This document shows, one piece after another, positions 1 to 12,800 of a stretch of DNA of 64,000 bases; the first letter of the stretch is position 1, and every line of letters begins with the position of its first letter. The notes under the pieces are model-generated. The model made no database searches and was not told the DNA's origin. It was given only the letters and a program-made list of their open reading frames with translations. The DNA lies in the NCBI GenBank assembly GCA_022410635.1, contig JAJVDF010000771.1, positions 270,622-334,621 of the forward strand, in the 5' to 3' direction. The position numbers and the translations under genes are program-made. Origin of the DNA: Tretioscincus oriximinensis (Eukaryota > Chordata > Lepidosauria > Squamata > Gymnophthalmidae).

Positions 1-366
1 TTGCCAGCAGGCTACTGAGTTGTAACATTGCAGCAGTTTTGTTATCATTCCTCCTACTTAAAGGTCAAAGTCAAACTTCACTGGAAAAAACATAATTTCA
101 AGAGTGTTCGAGCCATTAGCCTTGATTTGTTGTCCTTGCTGTGTGTTGGACTTCATTATCTCCTTTCATTAGACCTTGGTGTGGTTTTTACGTACCTTTT
201 AAGTATTCATGAAAGTCATTACATTTTAATGCTGTTTTTGGGGGGCTGGGGCTGAGGTGTCAGCACGGATAATTGAATACCAGCCTTGCTATGTGATGCC
301 TTCTTATAAAATAGAGTATTTAAGCATTCACTATTCAAACAATAATATAGACTTGTGCTGTTTTAG

Positions 367-578
367 TAGGCTGACCAGATGACACCTTGGGGGGGGGGGT
401 TGAAAACCCAGTTTTGTGGTGCCTCCCAGTTTTTTCTGAGGAAACATTTTTCAAAAAAATATTTTTTTTTGAAAAATATTTTGTTTTTTAACTTTTTTTT
501 CCTCAGAAAAAACCTGGAGGCATCCCCAAAAGAGGTTTTCCACCCCTCCCCTCCAAAAGGGGTCATCTAGTCACCCTA
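367..578. mobile_element. Palindromic hAT-like MITE
   Basis: It opens TAGGCTGACCAGATGACACC and closes GGGGTCATCTAGTCACCCTA. The interior is a mirror of CCTCCCAGTTTTTTCTGAGG. TGTTTTAG lies directly outside both ends, an 8-bp duplication. The two overlapping open frames here on opposite strands are a product of the palindrome. Confidence 0.88.
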
Positions 579-699
579 TGTTTTAGTGCATTGGGTGGAG
601 AAGGTTCTGATGAAGTCTGGTTTTCTATAGAGGTAGCTAATCGTTTTAGGTCATACGTTATAATCTTGTTTGGTTTTAGGTTTTGTTTTTCTTTTCCAG

Positions 700-855
700 C
701 TGCTCCATATCTGTATTGAAGGTTGGGGAAACTGGCGGTGGTCTGAGCCATTTAGCATAGATCATGCAGGAACATTTATCAGAACAATTCAGTACAAGGG
801 GAGGACAGCATCACTTATTATCAAGGTCCAGCAGCTCAACGGTGTACAAAAGCAA
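700..855 (+). CDS. VPS13B: VPS13B exon 1 of window (start of VAB/SHR-BD region)
   Basis: A pyrimidine-rich tract ending in CAG precedes 700 and GTGAGT follows 855. It encodes 52 residues in phase 0, opening LLHICIEGWGNWRWSEPFS. The GWGNWRWS motif marks the start of the SHR-BD/VAB adaptor-binding region of the VPS13 family. The exon contains no stop in this frame and joins the next exon in phase 0. Confidence 0.96.
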
Positions 856-3800
856 GTGAGTGTCCTTAGTCGACAAGGATTCTACGTGAAACTTTTGTTA
901 TCTAGTAAAGCTATCCTAAATCCTTCTATTCAGCCCTCAATTTATTCAGTGTATTTCAGTTTAGCTTGTATCTGGGAAACAAGTTCAGAATTGCACTGTA
1001 AGAAGATATTATTGTATATCCAGAAGACAGTATAATAATATATTATTTTAGAATTAACAATAGTTCTGATATGACTTTGTTTCCCAGAATGAGTGTGTTA
1101 AGAGTGCAGTTGTCCCATGCATAGCATAATTTTCTTTCACAATTTTTTATTCTTGCCTGGTTATTATCATGTGACTTCCCTCGTGCACTAGTCTCTATTG
1201 AATAGAGTATGATTTTGCTCTTGCAGGGATGGAAAAATACAACTTCCCTCATTCTAGAAATATTCAGCAATATGACTTGAACCCTGAGGTGCCTCTGTTA
1301 TGAGGTATTTTTCTTCCTATGTTCAGCACCCGCATTCTTTGGGTTGAGAGAATTATGACTTTATGGTTCAAGCAGTATTAGCAGATATTCTATCTCAAAA
1401 CCGTGAGAATGTTGGTTTACAGATCATGCACAGGTCATGGCTCAGCCTAGAGTAGAAAAACTGGGCAAGCCTTGTGCCCATCTAGTTGCTACTTGGGGAG
1501 CTGGGATGGAATGATGCAGCGTGGCCCAGCTGGCTTATAGGAGAGACAGGGCAGTATTTGCCAGTTAATGGCAATTCCATGTACTTTATTATTTANGGCC
1601 AATACAGCCCCCTTGTGTGTGCATAAGACTTGTTTGAGGGCCAAACCAGATATTATTCTGACTAAACCAGGCTTATATTTCCTTATCTCTGTATAAATAT
1701 CTCTCCAGAATTTATTTCAGCTGAAGCTTGGAGTACACTGTCTCAGGATTTTTATGTCTCTCTGAGTTTGTTCTTGTTTGTATTTTTAATTTAGATTATT
1801 ATTTCTGGAAGACAGATCATATGTAGCTATCTCTCGGAAAGCATTGAGGTAAAAGTTGTTCAGCATTACATTGAGCAAGACGGCCAGGCAGTAGTGAAAG
1901 AACGTTTTGATTGCCTTTCACCCAAGCAGAAACTGCCATCGTACATCTTAGAAAACAATGAACTGACAGAATTGAGTGTGAAATCTAAAGAAGCTGAAGA
2001 CTGGTCAAGAGATGTCTCCCTTGATTCCCAAGAGACTGAATATAGCACTGTCATACAGGTAGGCAAGGAAACACACTGCAAATAGCATAATTGTTTTGTC
2101 TTAAGAGGTTCTTTCTGTGGGCAAACGGATGCTGATTCAGGACATTATTCTCCATGTAAATGAATAACTAGAAAATAGTTCTAATTTGTTCTTGGGCATT
2201 TATGGTATTACCTGATTTCACTTTCCTGTGTCTCTGTTTAAACGAATGACTAGAAATGAGACAGTTCACAGAATTGGAATTTGTTGTTACTACTGTTGTT
2301 TATTTATAAGACTAATATGGAAGAGTTTCCAGAGATCTTCCTCCTAGGGTTTAATTACATTTTAAATGTGTTGTTGTTAAAGTAATGCTTTACTAGGGTT
2401 CCCATAGAAAATCTGGGAAAGTGTTTCAGCCCTTTAATGGTGCTGCATTGCTGCCATGTTCCTGCACCCTAGGGATTAAAGAGAGGTCCAAGGTGCTGAA
2501 TCTCTGGCCAGACAGAAGCGGGGGGGGGGGGTAATTACTCTTACCCCTAGGGAGTTGCTGCGTGTGGGAATGTGACGGCGACGCACCACCAATAAAGAGG
2601 CAAAACACACACACATCAGGACCATTGTATTGAATTAATTTAACTCTGCAGTTGCATTTTGTGTGAAGAATGATTCCATGTCACAAATCCAATGGCCTTA
2701 TATGCATTGTTCCCAGCATAATGTGATAAAGTGCTGTTCTGTATTCATCTGTATGGGATTAGTATGAGATTACAGTAACTTTCATGTATATATGTTCTGT
2801 CTGCAGGTGCCTTCGTCAAACAGTTCCATGATTTACGTATGGTGCATGGTTTTGACATTAGAGACTAGCTCACAAGTGCAACAGCGAATTGTGAGTACTT
2901 CTTCCGTTGTCTTAATGTACTTCATTCCTCATGCTCTGCCCTNAATGTAGGTCAAATTGACCTGTAGCTGAGATTTATTGATAGTTTGTTCTAACTGGAA
3001 GGCTGCATCTGGAAGGTTGGATCCAAAATGAAGACTGAAGCGATTCTGCTCTTTTGATTTTGTAGATTGTTTTTAGTCCTCTTTTTATCTTGAGAAGCCA
3101 TCTGCCAGATCCCATCATAATCCATTTGGAGAAAAGGAGCATCGGGCTTAGTGAGATGCAGATGATTCCTGGAAGAGGCCAAGAAAAATCCCTGCAAAAT
3201 ATAGAGCCTGATCTAACCCATCACCTGACATTCCAAGCCAGGTATGGCTTTAGTTTCTTAAATGTGGCTTCCCCATTCTGCTTGCACTTCGATACTGCAT
3301 CAAGGTTATCCCTGTCTCCAGTGAGGAAGATTATTTCTAACTCTATTGTAAACTACAAAATAAAATGAATAACAACACAATTAAAGAAATGCCCTTTTTA
3401 TGAATTCCAAATATTTCTGTTCCCTTTGTTACAATTTTGTATCAAGCCTTGGGTTCTGTTCTTTAGAAAAGTTTATTCTAAAAGTCTAGGGCCTGCTTTA
3501 AGAGGCACAGAATATACACACTCTTGTCAGTGTAGGTCCTGCTCTGAATGCTATACATATTTTATTCTGTACTCACATGACAGGGAAGAAGATGACCCAT
3601 CTGAATGTGCAGTCCCTATTTCAACCGCACTNATTAAGCAGATTACGACCAAGTCGAACGCAGGTGGTACTGCAAATGAAATACTTGCAGATTTCTATGG
3701 CTGTGGAAGCTCCCCCCAGCCTGTCTGGCCTTATACAAAGAAAGATTTTATCAGGTACTGTGTCTTAATAACTGATTCTCCTTTGAAGTTAAACTACTTA

Positions 3801-6800
3801 CAGTGGAAGAAGAGCTTTTACAAATGAAGTGCAATTTCCAAAAAAAACAACTGCTTTTGCTGATGGCATGAACACAACTAGGTACTAGCATGGTTTCTTC
3901 TGAACTTCTACTCGTGTATTAATATAAAAAATGCAGTAGGCCAGTAGCTTATACCCTTAAGCAACCAGCCTCATGTTCCAACCCTACCTTGAGTTACTAG
4001 GAAGTGAAGAATTTCAAATCTTAGAAAATCACAGCTGGCTTGTTTTCAAAGAAATAGTCATGTCAGTCTGAGTCAGAATATCTAACAAGAGGTCTCATAG
4101 CATCTTAGAGACTAACAAGAAAAAGGTAGCATGAGCCATCATAGACAACTCCGTTAAAACTGTTTCCCGTGCAATAGAAAAATGGGAGACTGTGTCATCT
4201 TTGGACTTAGATTTATTTCCCACATGTATCTTTTTTCAGATATAACAAAAGGGCATTCAAATCAGAACTGAAAAAAATTCTGCACCTAGAAACAAAGTGT
4301 ATTTTTAAATATGTTGTTGAAACTTAGACTGTTTCTAAACTTACCACTGGTTCTAGAGCTTCCTTTGTACACAGTTTTAGGGAAATCCAGCCTTCTGCTA
4401 CTCTCCTCCACCCACACAGAACAGAATAGGGTACAACTCAGGAGACTAGAAATGGCCTCCAATCTGGACTACTAGTAGAACAGTTTTAAAAGGTCTACCA
4501 ACATATTAACTGGTGGTAAACTGGACCATATAGGCAGGCCAGAGACACTTCTCTGTGATCCAATTTATCTCGGGGACCCATTTCAGCTTTATCATAAGAG
4601 GTGCCACTGAAAAGGGTTCCCCAGGCTGACTCTTGGCTGTCAGATCTTATGGAGGCCATCTCTAAAGCTTACGTGAGCCCGGAGGCTAATCTGGAACAAC
4701 ATCACAATGCAGATGGTCTTGTTCTAGATTGTGTGGACTGCTTCAAATGAGGATCTTCAGTGGAAAAGTTATCAGTTGAAGCAATCCAAGAGAGTTAAGT
4801 GCAGAAACACTCTTGCAGGCACAAATAGCTCAGTCGCTAAGGAAACGGTCTCTCACCCGGAAGATGGGGTTTCAAAGCCCTGTGTCAGATGTGGGGAGGG
4901 GTGAGCACCTTCTCCTAGCCTGTAGCTCTAGCCAACCCAGTTAATCTTCTCAGTGGTTGACTCCAGTCTATGGAATAGTCTCCCCATCAAGGTGCATCAA
5001 TCGTCATCACTGTACTCTTTTAGAAGATCTCTGAAGACGTACCTCTTTCACCTGGCCTTTTGCAACTGACTGCAAGTAGATAAATGGGAACCACCACAGC
5101 CTGGTGGGGAACATAGAATGTAAGCCTTTGGGCAAAATACCCTTATAAGCCGCTTTGAGTCCCTTTGAAAGGTGAGAAAAGCGGATTATAAGAACCCAGT
5201 TGTTCTTCTTAAATGGAAGAGCCCAATGTTTTTGAAATTGTGTAGGCAGACATGACTCCCAGACTGAACCTCTGCTTCTGAGACAAGTTTCAAACTTTGA
5301 TGAGTCAGCAACATAATGGCAAGACTGCGAACATTCTGGTTCATTCCAAGCTCAGCATGCACCCTCCTTAATCAACTAGTTCACANACAATGTTGAAGAA
5401 GCAAACAAGTGGCAGTGGCAAATGAAAGGGGAAGAGATAGTTAGTAAGAAGACAGTAAAGATTTAAGAGAATGAAGTAGCTAGAGATAAGTAAAGGGACA
5501 AAAGAAAAATGGACAGAACTAAAGAATAAAAACAAAGGAGAATTTAGGATTAGAATTAAAAGAAGTAACTATGGATGAAGGATTTCTAGAAAGTGACGCT
5601 CATAATACCTTAGAGATTAATAGGAATTTTTGTTACCAGCTGAGGAAGTAGACTTGTCTAAGAAAGCTCATGTTTTACTCTCTACATTTTTCTTGTTAGT
5701 GTCTACAGTGCTATGAGCCCCCCATGTTAGTTATTGGGACTAATAAGTCTTTAGAAAGTTCAGCAAGAGGGACTAGTGGAATTTTGGATATTAACAAAGG
5801 GAAGAAAATTTCAGAGAAATAGCCATGTTGGTCCAGTAGAAAGTCCAGCAAAGGGGCTAGTAGCACTTAGAGACTAACAGGATAAAAGTAGGTGGCATAA
5901 GCTTTCGTAGACATATCTACTTCTTCAGATGCTGAGGGACTAATATCAAGGTCAAGTATTTATAGAAAACTGTGTATGGGAGATGACAAAGCATATGCAA
6001 ATGTGAAAAAGTGAACTCCAGGTTAGGAAAACAGCTAAATGGCAGAAACTAATCCCCTCATGTGAAAATGTCCCTGGAGCAGCAAGCGGCAATGGCTGAT
6101 AGTAAATCAATCAAATGTCATAAAAACGTATAATTGGCCAGGAAACCATTATCTCTGTTAAGTCCCTTGTTGATGGCCTGGAACTTGTGAATGTATTCAG
6201 ATTCTGNTGCTGGTTTCCTTCATCCTGGTGGACTTGAATGAGTTTGCCTAATATTGGATTTCTTGAAAAACTCAAGAGATTCAAAGCCTCAAGTCTCCCT
6301 CCAACCCGCTTCTCTCTTTACAAATGCTACTGAATGGCTCTCCTCTGAATTCCTTTAGGAAGTTTCAACAGAGTTCCTTTGGGAACACTGTTCCCAACAG
6401 GAAGATATGCAGCTTTCTTGGACAAGTCTACTCTGCGCCACTGACAAAGTAGACTTGTCTACGAAAGCTCACATCACCTACCTTCCTCTTGTTAGTCTCC
6501 AAAGTACTACAAGACCCGCTCCTTGCTAGGTTAAGACAGGTGAAATGAAGCTTTTAATCCTTTTCAGTCATTTCAATCAGACTCTCCCTTTCCGCTCTGA
6601 ACTCCCAGTCCAAATGAACCAACAATGGACCAACTATGCTGCCCAAGAAAACTGTTGGGTTCTGCATGTACTTGTTTCTGTATCAAACTTGTTTCTGTAA
6701 CTTTTTCATGGGTACTTGTGAAAAGTATATATCTAGATTCTAGAACAGTGATGGCTAACCTAGGATACACATTTCAAAGGTGACACACCAACACATTTTG

Positions 6801-9800
6801 GGTGACACGTCGCCGCCCTGATTAAATTGAAATTTAAGGTTTTTTTAAAAAAAANTTNAAAAATGAGAAAAAATGGGGGGAAATGCAGCACATTNAAACT
6901 GATAAAAGAAACCGACTGACATGTGAAGTTAGTAGTGCTTGTTTGGGCTTGAAGTGTACAAAATACTACCCTTCAATTGAAGGTTTAGCAAATGAAATTC
7001 AGCAACAAAAAAGTCACTAACATAAACAATTATTATTTGTTTTTGCTTCTTTATTGAATACATCAAAAATATAACTTATTTTTACTAGGCTCAAGCTACA
7101 AATATCACAAAATTATGGATATTTCTAGATGTTACACTGCACCCAAATTAGTTTTTTTTTCACANATTTTGACACACTCAGCTCAAAAGGTTCACCATCA
7201 CTGCACTAGATCATAAGCTTTTCGTGGTTTGAACTCTGTGCATTTGTCTGTGAGCTCAGACACATTTCAATGTTTATCAAAACCTTCGCAAAGAATGTAG
7301 GTTTCATCTGCCTACTATATAAAACATAATTTTCTCATTTTCACCTGTCTCAGCTTAAACAAATGTTAGTGCACAGGGTGGTTTTTCACGTGGCACCATG
7401 ATGGGAAGATATAAAAAATAAAGGCTATTCCTAGGGAGCCATATCTGCTCTCATATAAGATATGGCCAAGGAAAGTTGGTGCCAGGTGGTTTAATTCAAT
7501 CGTTTAAAAATGTGACTTGCTTTTTGATCCTTAAATAAAGGCATATTTCAATCAAAGAAGAAAATCAGCCTAAATCAGGGACAGATTTATTCTGGGCAGA
7601 GTCTCTTTGTATTTTAGAATTGTATCTGTTATCAGGAGGTATTGCAATGTAACAAAAGCTTTATAAATGGCTAAAATGATAAACGGCAAATCTTACCAAT
7701 GAATTAACCATTTTCTTTTATCTCTCCTTTGATACGTTCCTTGGAGCAGCAGTGAACAGCTCACTCAGTGGGACAGCCCGATGCGAGTGAAACTGTCAGT
7801 GTGGAAACCATGTGTGAAAACTCTGTTGATAGAACTTCTGCCATGGGCTCTGCTGATCAATCGCTCCAACTGGGATCTCTGGATTTTTGAGGCAGAGAAA
7901 ATCCTCCTACAGATACCTGCTGGGAAAACCATGATACCTCCAAATTTTCAGGCAAGAGCACTATTCAAATTCATGTGCCTTTTTTATGTTAAGCACTATA
8001 TTTCTGTTTGTTTAAGAAGGCAGGGCCAGATCAAATAGCACAAGGCCTACTCCAGCTTTGATTAGCTTAATGTCATGGAAAAAATAGGCTTCTCTATAGC
8101 CACATTTCCCCCTTTTCTTTTCTTTTTATGATGAATTCAAAAGTGGCAGAGATTATTATTTCCCCTTTCATTTTGTCTTCATAACATCCTGTATTATACA
8201 GCAGGTTAAGCTTAGAATATATGGCCGACCCCAAATCACCATAGCTGAATTGGAAATTGAACCATGGTCTCTTTGATCTTAAGTGGCAGCTGGATCTGTG
8301 GTTTAAGTGCATTTGATGTGTCCCTGGTCTATGGAGTTTGCAATAAGTTTTAATGATCGGTGCAGATCCCACAGACAGATAGATTAATCTGTTTACATTT
8401 CTATTCCACCATATGCCAGATTATTGCCTGACTGAGTTTTTATACTTCCAATGAACATACTGACCTATAATTCAGCTTTCTACCCTCGATTGTATTGTGT
8501 TCTTTTCTTTTAAAACTGCTTAATCACAGCAAAATATTTCTCCTGCATTGTGAAATGGCTTTTGCTGCTGTTCTCTACAACCTATTTTTGTTCTAAACAT
8601 TTATTTGGGATGTGCTGTTAGGATTCCTGTTTTCACTCCAATAAGCAAATAAGCTGTGTTGTAACTCAGTTTCTGGGGCAAAGGTGCTCATCAACGATTC
8701 ACAAGGAACCCCAGCACATAAAATCGAAGCCACTGGTCCCATAACATCTCTTGTCCAACATTACTAGATCTACAGTGATTCCCATAAGCTACAAATCCTT
8801 CACTTTGGGAATCACGCATCTTCAGAAATGTCCCTTTCATGAGATAAGATTTTACCAAGTCCATCTGAGTTCGGAAAAGTCACACTAGCGATCCAGCAAA
8901 TTGTGAACTGTGATATAAAACATGTTAGAAAAAGTTTGAAACTTGTCTCAGAAGCAGAGCTTCAGTCTGTGTTGGGAGTCATATCTGCCTACACAATTTC
9001 AAAAACAATGGACTCTTGCATTTAAAAAGAACAACTGGGTTCTTATACCCAACTTTTCTCACCTTTCAAAGGCTGACATTCTATCTTCCCCACCAAGCTG
9101 TGGTGGTTCCCATTTATGTACTTCCAGTCAATTGCAATTTCTTGCAATTTTTGCTTTTGAAGAGCTGGATTGGTTAGTGTTGACTCCTCCCCACGTCCGA
9201 CCCAGGGCTTCGAAACCCGATCGCCCAGATGAAAGGCCGTCTCCTTAGTGACTGAGCCATTCGTGCCTNCAAAGGTATCTTAACAAATTGGGGACAAACA
9301 AATGCTACTGGGCTTTACTGGTATAAGAACTACACTGAAGATCAAGAGACTCATTTTCAGTCTTCCTTGGGGAGATTTACAATGATAGAATCACCTTCAG
9401 ATTATTTTTTTTGTCACTGTTTAAATATGCTAACTTTGTACTGTTGGTTTTGCTGTTGGCTGCCCTGGGAACTTCGGGTGTAGGGCGGGTTATAAGTATA
9501 AATAAATAAATAATATATCATGGAGAAATGAAATTCCATAGCAGTCTTGCATGAGCTGTTTCAAAATCTCCAAAATTTGCCACAGCAGGATGACTGGTCA
9601 AATTGCGTTGCACAGTGAGGCTGGAAATGACCGAGGGGTAGGGGTTATCAGTATCATCTGCAAAACTTCCTCTTANAATTAATTAATTAATATTTATATT
9701 CTGCCCTTCACTTGAAGGTCTCACGGCAGCCAACAATAAAATAATACAAAATTCACATTAAAAACTGTATAAAACAGTATCTAGAAGTGGGAAGAGAAAT

Positions 9801-12800
9801 AAAATTTCTTCAACCAAAGGCCAGGTGAAAGAGGTGCGTCTTCAGAGATCTTCTAAAAGAATAAAGTGATGATGATTGCTGGAATAGTCTCCCTAAGGGG
9901 AGACTATTCCATAGACTGGAGGCAACCACTGAGAAGACTAACTGGGTTGGCTAGAGCTATGGGCTAGTGGAAGGTGCTCACCCCTCCCCACGTCCAGTAC
10001 AGAGCTTCGAAACCCCACCTCCCAGATGAGAGACCATTTCCAAAGCGACGGAGCCATTCGTGCCTGCTCAAGCCTGCAGACCAATGAAGGCTGGAACCAA
10101 ATTTTATAGGTGCTTGTTCTAGATAGAACATAAGTAGAAAAAGGTTTAAAAAATGGTTACTAGAAAAACAATACTTTATAAGCACCTTATATAACTGTTT
10201 AAAATAAATAGTATTGAGCATGGTTAAATGTTCTCATTTTAGGAAGCTTTCCAGATTGGAATATACTGGGCAAGCACCAATACTGTCCACAAGTCTGTTG
10301 CAGTCAAGTTAGTCCACAACATGACATCACCAAAGTGGAAGGATGGTGACAATGAAGAGGTGGTGACATTGGATGAAGAAGGATTTGTTGAAGCTGAGAT
10401 TAAACTTGGAGCCTTTCCTGGACATCAGAAGGTTAGAAATTCAGCATTTATGATTTTTTGTCTTTTTTCTTCCATTATTGTTTAATAACTAAATTTCACT
10501 CCCTACTATGGAGGGGGGGAAACGGTTGGCAGAAAAGTGAAGTGATTCAGAATTCCCTTTGCTTTTCTACATTTCACCTGGCCTGCATTTTCTCCCCTCT
10601 ATTGCAAGCAGCCACATTAGGTTTAAATCCCGTGCTGCTTGTTTGAAGAGATCCCTGGATGCACGGTTCAAGTTGATGGCAGTTCAAGTAGCTATCTGCA
10701 CCTNCTGCCTTTTCCATCCCCTTCCCTAGCACCTGTCCAAGGAAGGGGGGATTTGGCGGGGATGTGGCAGAGGGATCCCAAGCCTTTGGCAGCTGCCCAG
10801 GTGCATCTGGTGGGTCTCTATGTGACACAGAATGCTGGACTTGATGGGCTGTGGCCTGATCCAGTATGGCTCTTCTTATGTTCTTTCTTATGCTTGAAAT
10901 TCATAACCAGCAGAGGCTTCTTTTAAGGGTTTTTATTTAAATCCCACTTATGTGCAAGGCCAAGGAGATCTAGGGATGAACTCCCATGGCCTCTAGTGCT
11001 TTTGACAGTAGCAGCAGCAGAAATTCAAATTTCTGTCAAAACTGTGCCCAATGCTTAGGGGTACCATGGGGTTCCTGGGAGCCCAGAACATCCTCCTACA
11101 GAGCCAACTCTCCAGCCTTACGCCACTTACTTGACAGCATAAAAGGATTAAGGCAGACTGATTTACAGCCTGGCAAGGGCTCCCCTCTCATCTCCTTTAG
11201 CTGACTAGGGGCAAATGCTTTTGGCCAGGGGGAGATTTCCACCCCTTCCACATCTGAATTAGCTACAACAGCCTACTCTCCTAGATGGTTACTAATTGCA
11301 TATGATAGTCATGATGCCATGACTATGCATTTGTATAAACCTTTTTGAAACCAGCTATGCTGATAGTTAATATTTCATCTAAATTCCATAGTTTGTTAAA
11401 GTATTTCTATCCTGCCCTTTACCCAAATGTCCCAGAATAGGTCATAGCAAATATAACCTATTTGCTTTCACAGCCCCTTTCCTTTCTCTCTCTCCTCCTC
11501 TCTAGTGGTACAAAACTCAAAGGAAACCAAACTTCAAAAGCCTNGTTGATAGTTTTTAACCAGGCTCCAAAAGCCTTATAAGGTTGTTTCCTTGTGAATC
11601 TCCAAAGCATTGCCAAAGCTAGGATCTTGGGCCCCACAGGGCAAATTAATGAAGTGCCCCTCTCCTTCTCACCAGGGCTCCCTCCAGCTGAGGGCCCTCT
11701 TGATGGGGGGGCCCTCCTGCCAGAGCTCCCTCCCACCCTGGCTCCATATGTTATTGTTAAGGTCTTCAGCACNGCACTTGTTTTCTGATACACTAATTAA
11801 CGCACCACACATGTGTCGGAAATCAAGTGCCATGCTGAAAAATAAGGACTCAGGGTGGCTGGGAGGACCCAAGCTCACCCAGGGCCCCTGTAACGGTCAG
11901 ACCTTTGGGATCCCGGGGTGGGAGCCTGATTGCCCCAATTTAGAAATGCCNGTGCTCCAAAGTGAGAATGTTTCAGGACCACCATAGAAATACTCTCTCA
12001 CAAGTGTGACCAAACTGCAAGAAGACTCTCGGCTTGTGATTTCAATGCTTGTGTAGAAAATAAATTCTATATTATGCAAGTACACTGTTCCATTTTTACA
12101 GGATTCAGTAGCCTTAAGCCTGGTTCTACTATTTTCATGAAGGGAGAATAATTATTTGCATATGTGTTCATTACAGAGATTTTAGGGACCTCAAGTAATA
12201 TGTGGTGGTTTATTTTTTTCCAAAATAAAAATAGCATATTTGTTCTATTGTGCATGGATAAATTCTTTACCTTCTAATATTTTGTTTGTTTTGCAGTTGT
12301 GTCAATTCTGCATTACTTCTTTTGTTCAACGTGGAATTCAAATCCTGCAAATTGAAGATAAGACAATCGTTGTTAATAACACTCCATACCAAATATATTA
12401 TAAGCCACAGATAACCATTATGAAGTCGCAACTGAAAGAAGAGGTAAACTATTAACACTTATTTTTAAGCATCAAAATGGTGAAAGCCATATTAATAAAA
12501 ATCCTCCATTTTAAGCTGGTTTAGTTAAAGACGTAGTTTATCACTGTGGTGAACTTTATCTATGATATCCTGGCAGATCCTAATATTTCATAGAATTAGT
12601 TATGCCTGGTCTTCATTCATTCAAAGAACAGGCAGCTTGATCTGGAATAACTGTTGAAATTGTTTTCACAGAGCTCGGGTAGAAAATATAAAGGATGAAA
12701 TTGGCACATAAATTCAAGCACNTCTAATATTGTAGTCCTAGATATGCAGGAAACCTCTGACCTTACCATCTAACTGGGACCAAATTTTTGTTTATATATA

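Larger units (their letters stand above)
3755..7749 (+). other. VPS13B intron 5: repeats
   Basis: About 4 kb without coding sequence. It holds a fragment of the fold-back retroposon family near 4,060-4,140, a SINE with a captured LINE piece (4,815-5,210), the longest copy of the fold-back family (about 5,813-6,525) and a hAT element (6,746-7,203). The remaining stretches show nothing recognisable. Confidence 0.7.
7952..10242 (+). other. VPS13B intron 6 (GC-AG) with two SINEs
   Basis: The intron starts GCAAGA and ends TTTTAG. It carries a family A SINE on the minus strand (9,027-9,270) and a chimeric SINE/LINE on the minus strand (9,665-10,069). Nothing else is recognised. Confidence 0.75.

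Noticed and set aside
670..1035. A 121-codon open frame treated as a stand-alone gene.
   Set aside because: Its first half is VPS13B exon 1; the rest reads past the GTGAGT donor into intron.
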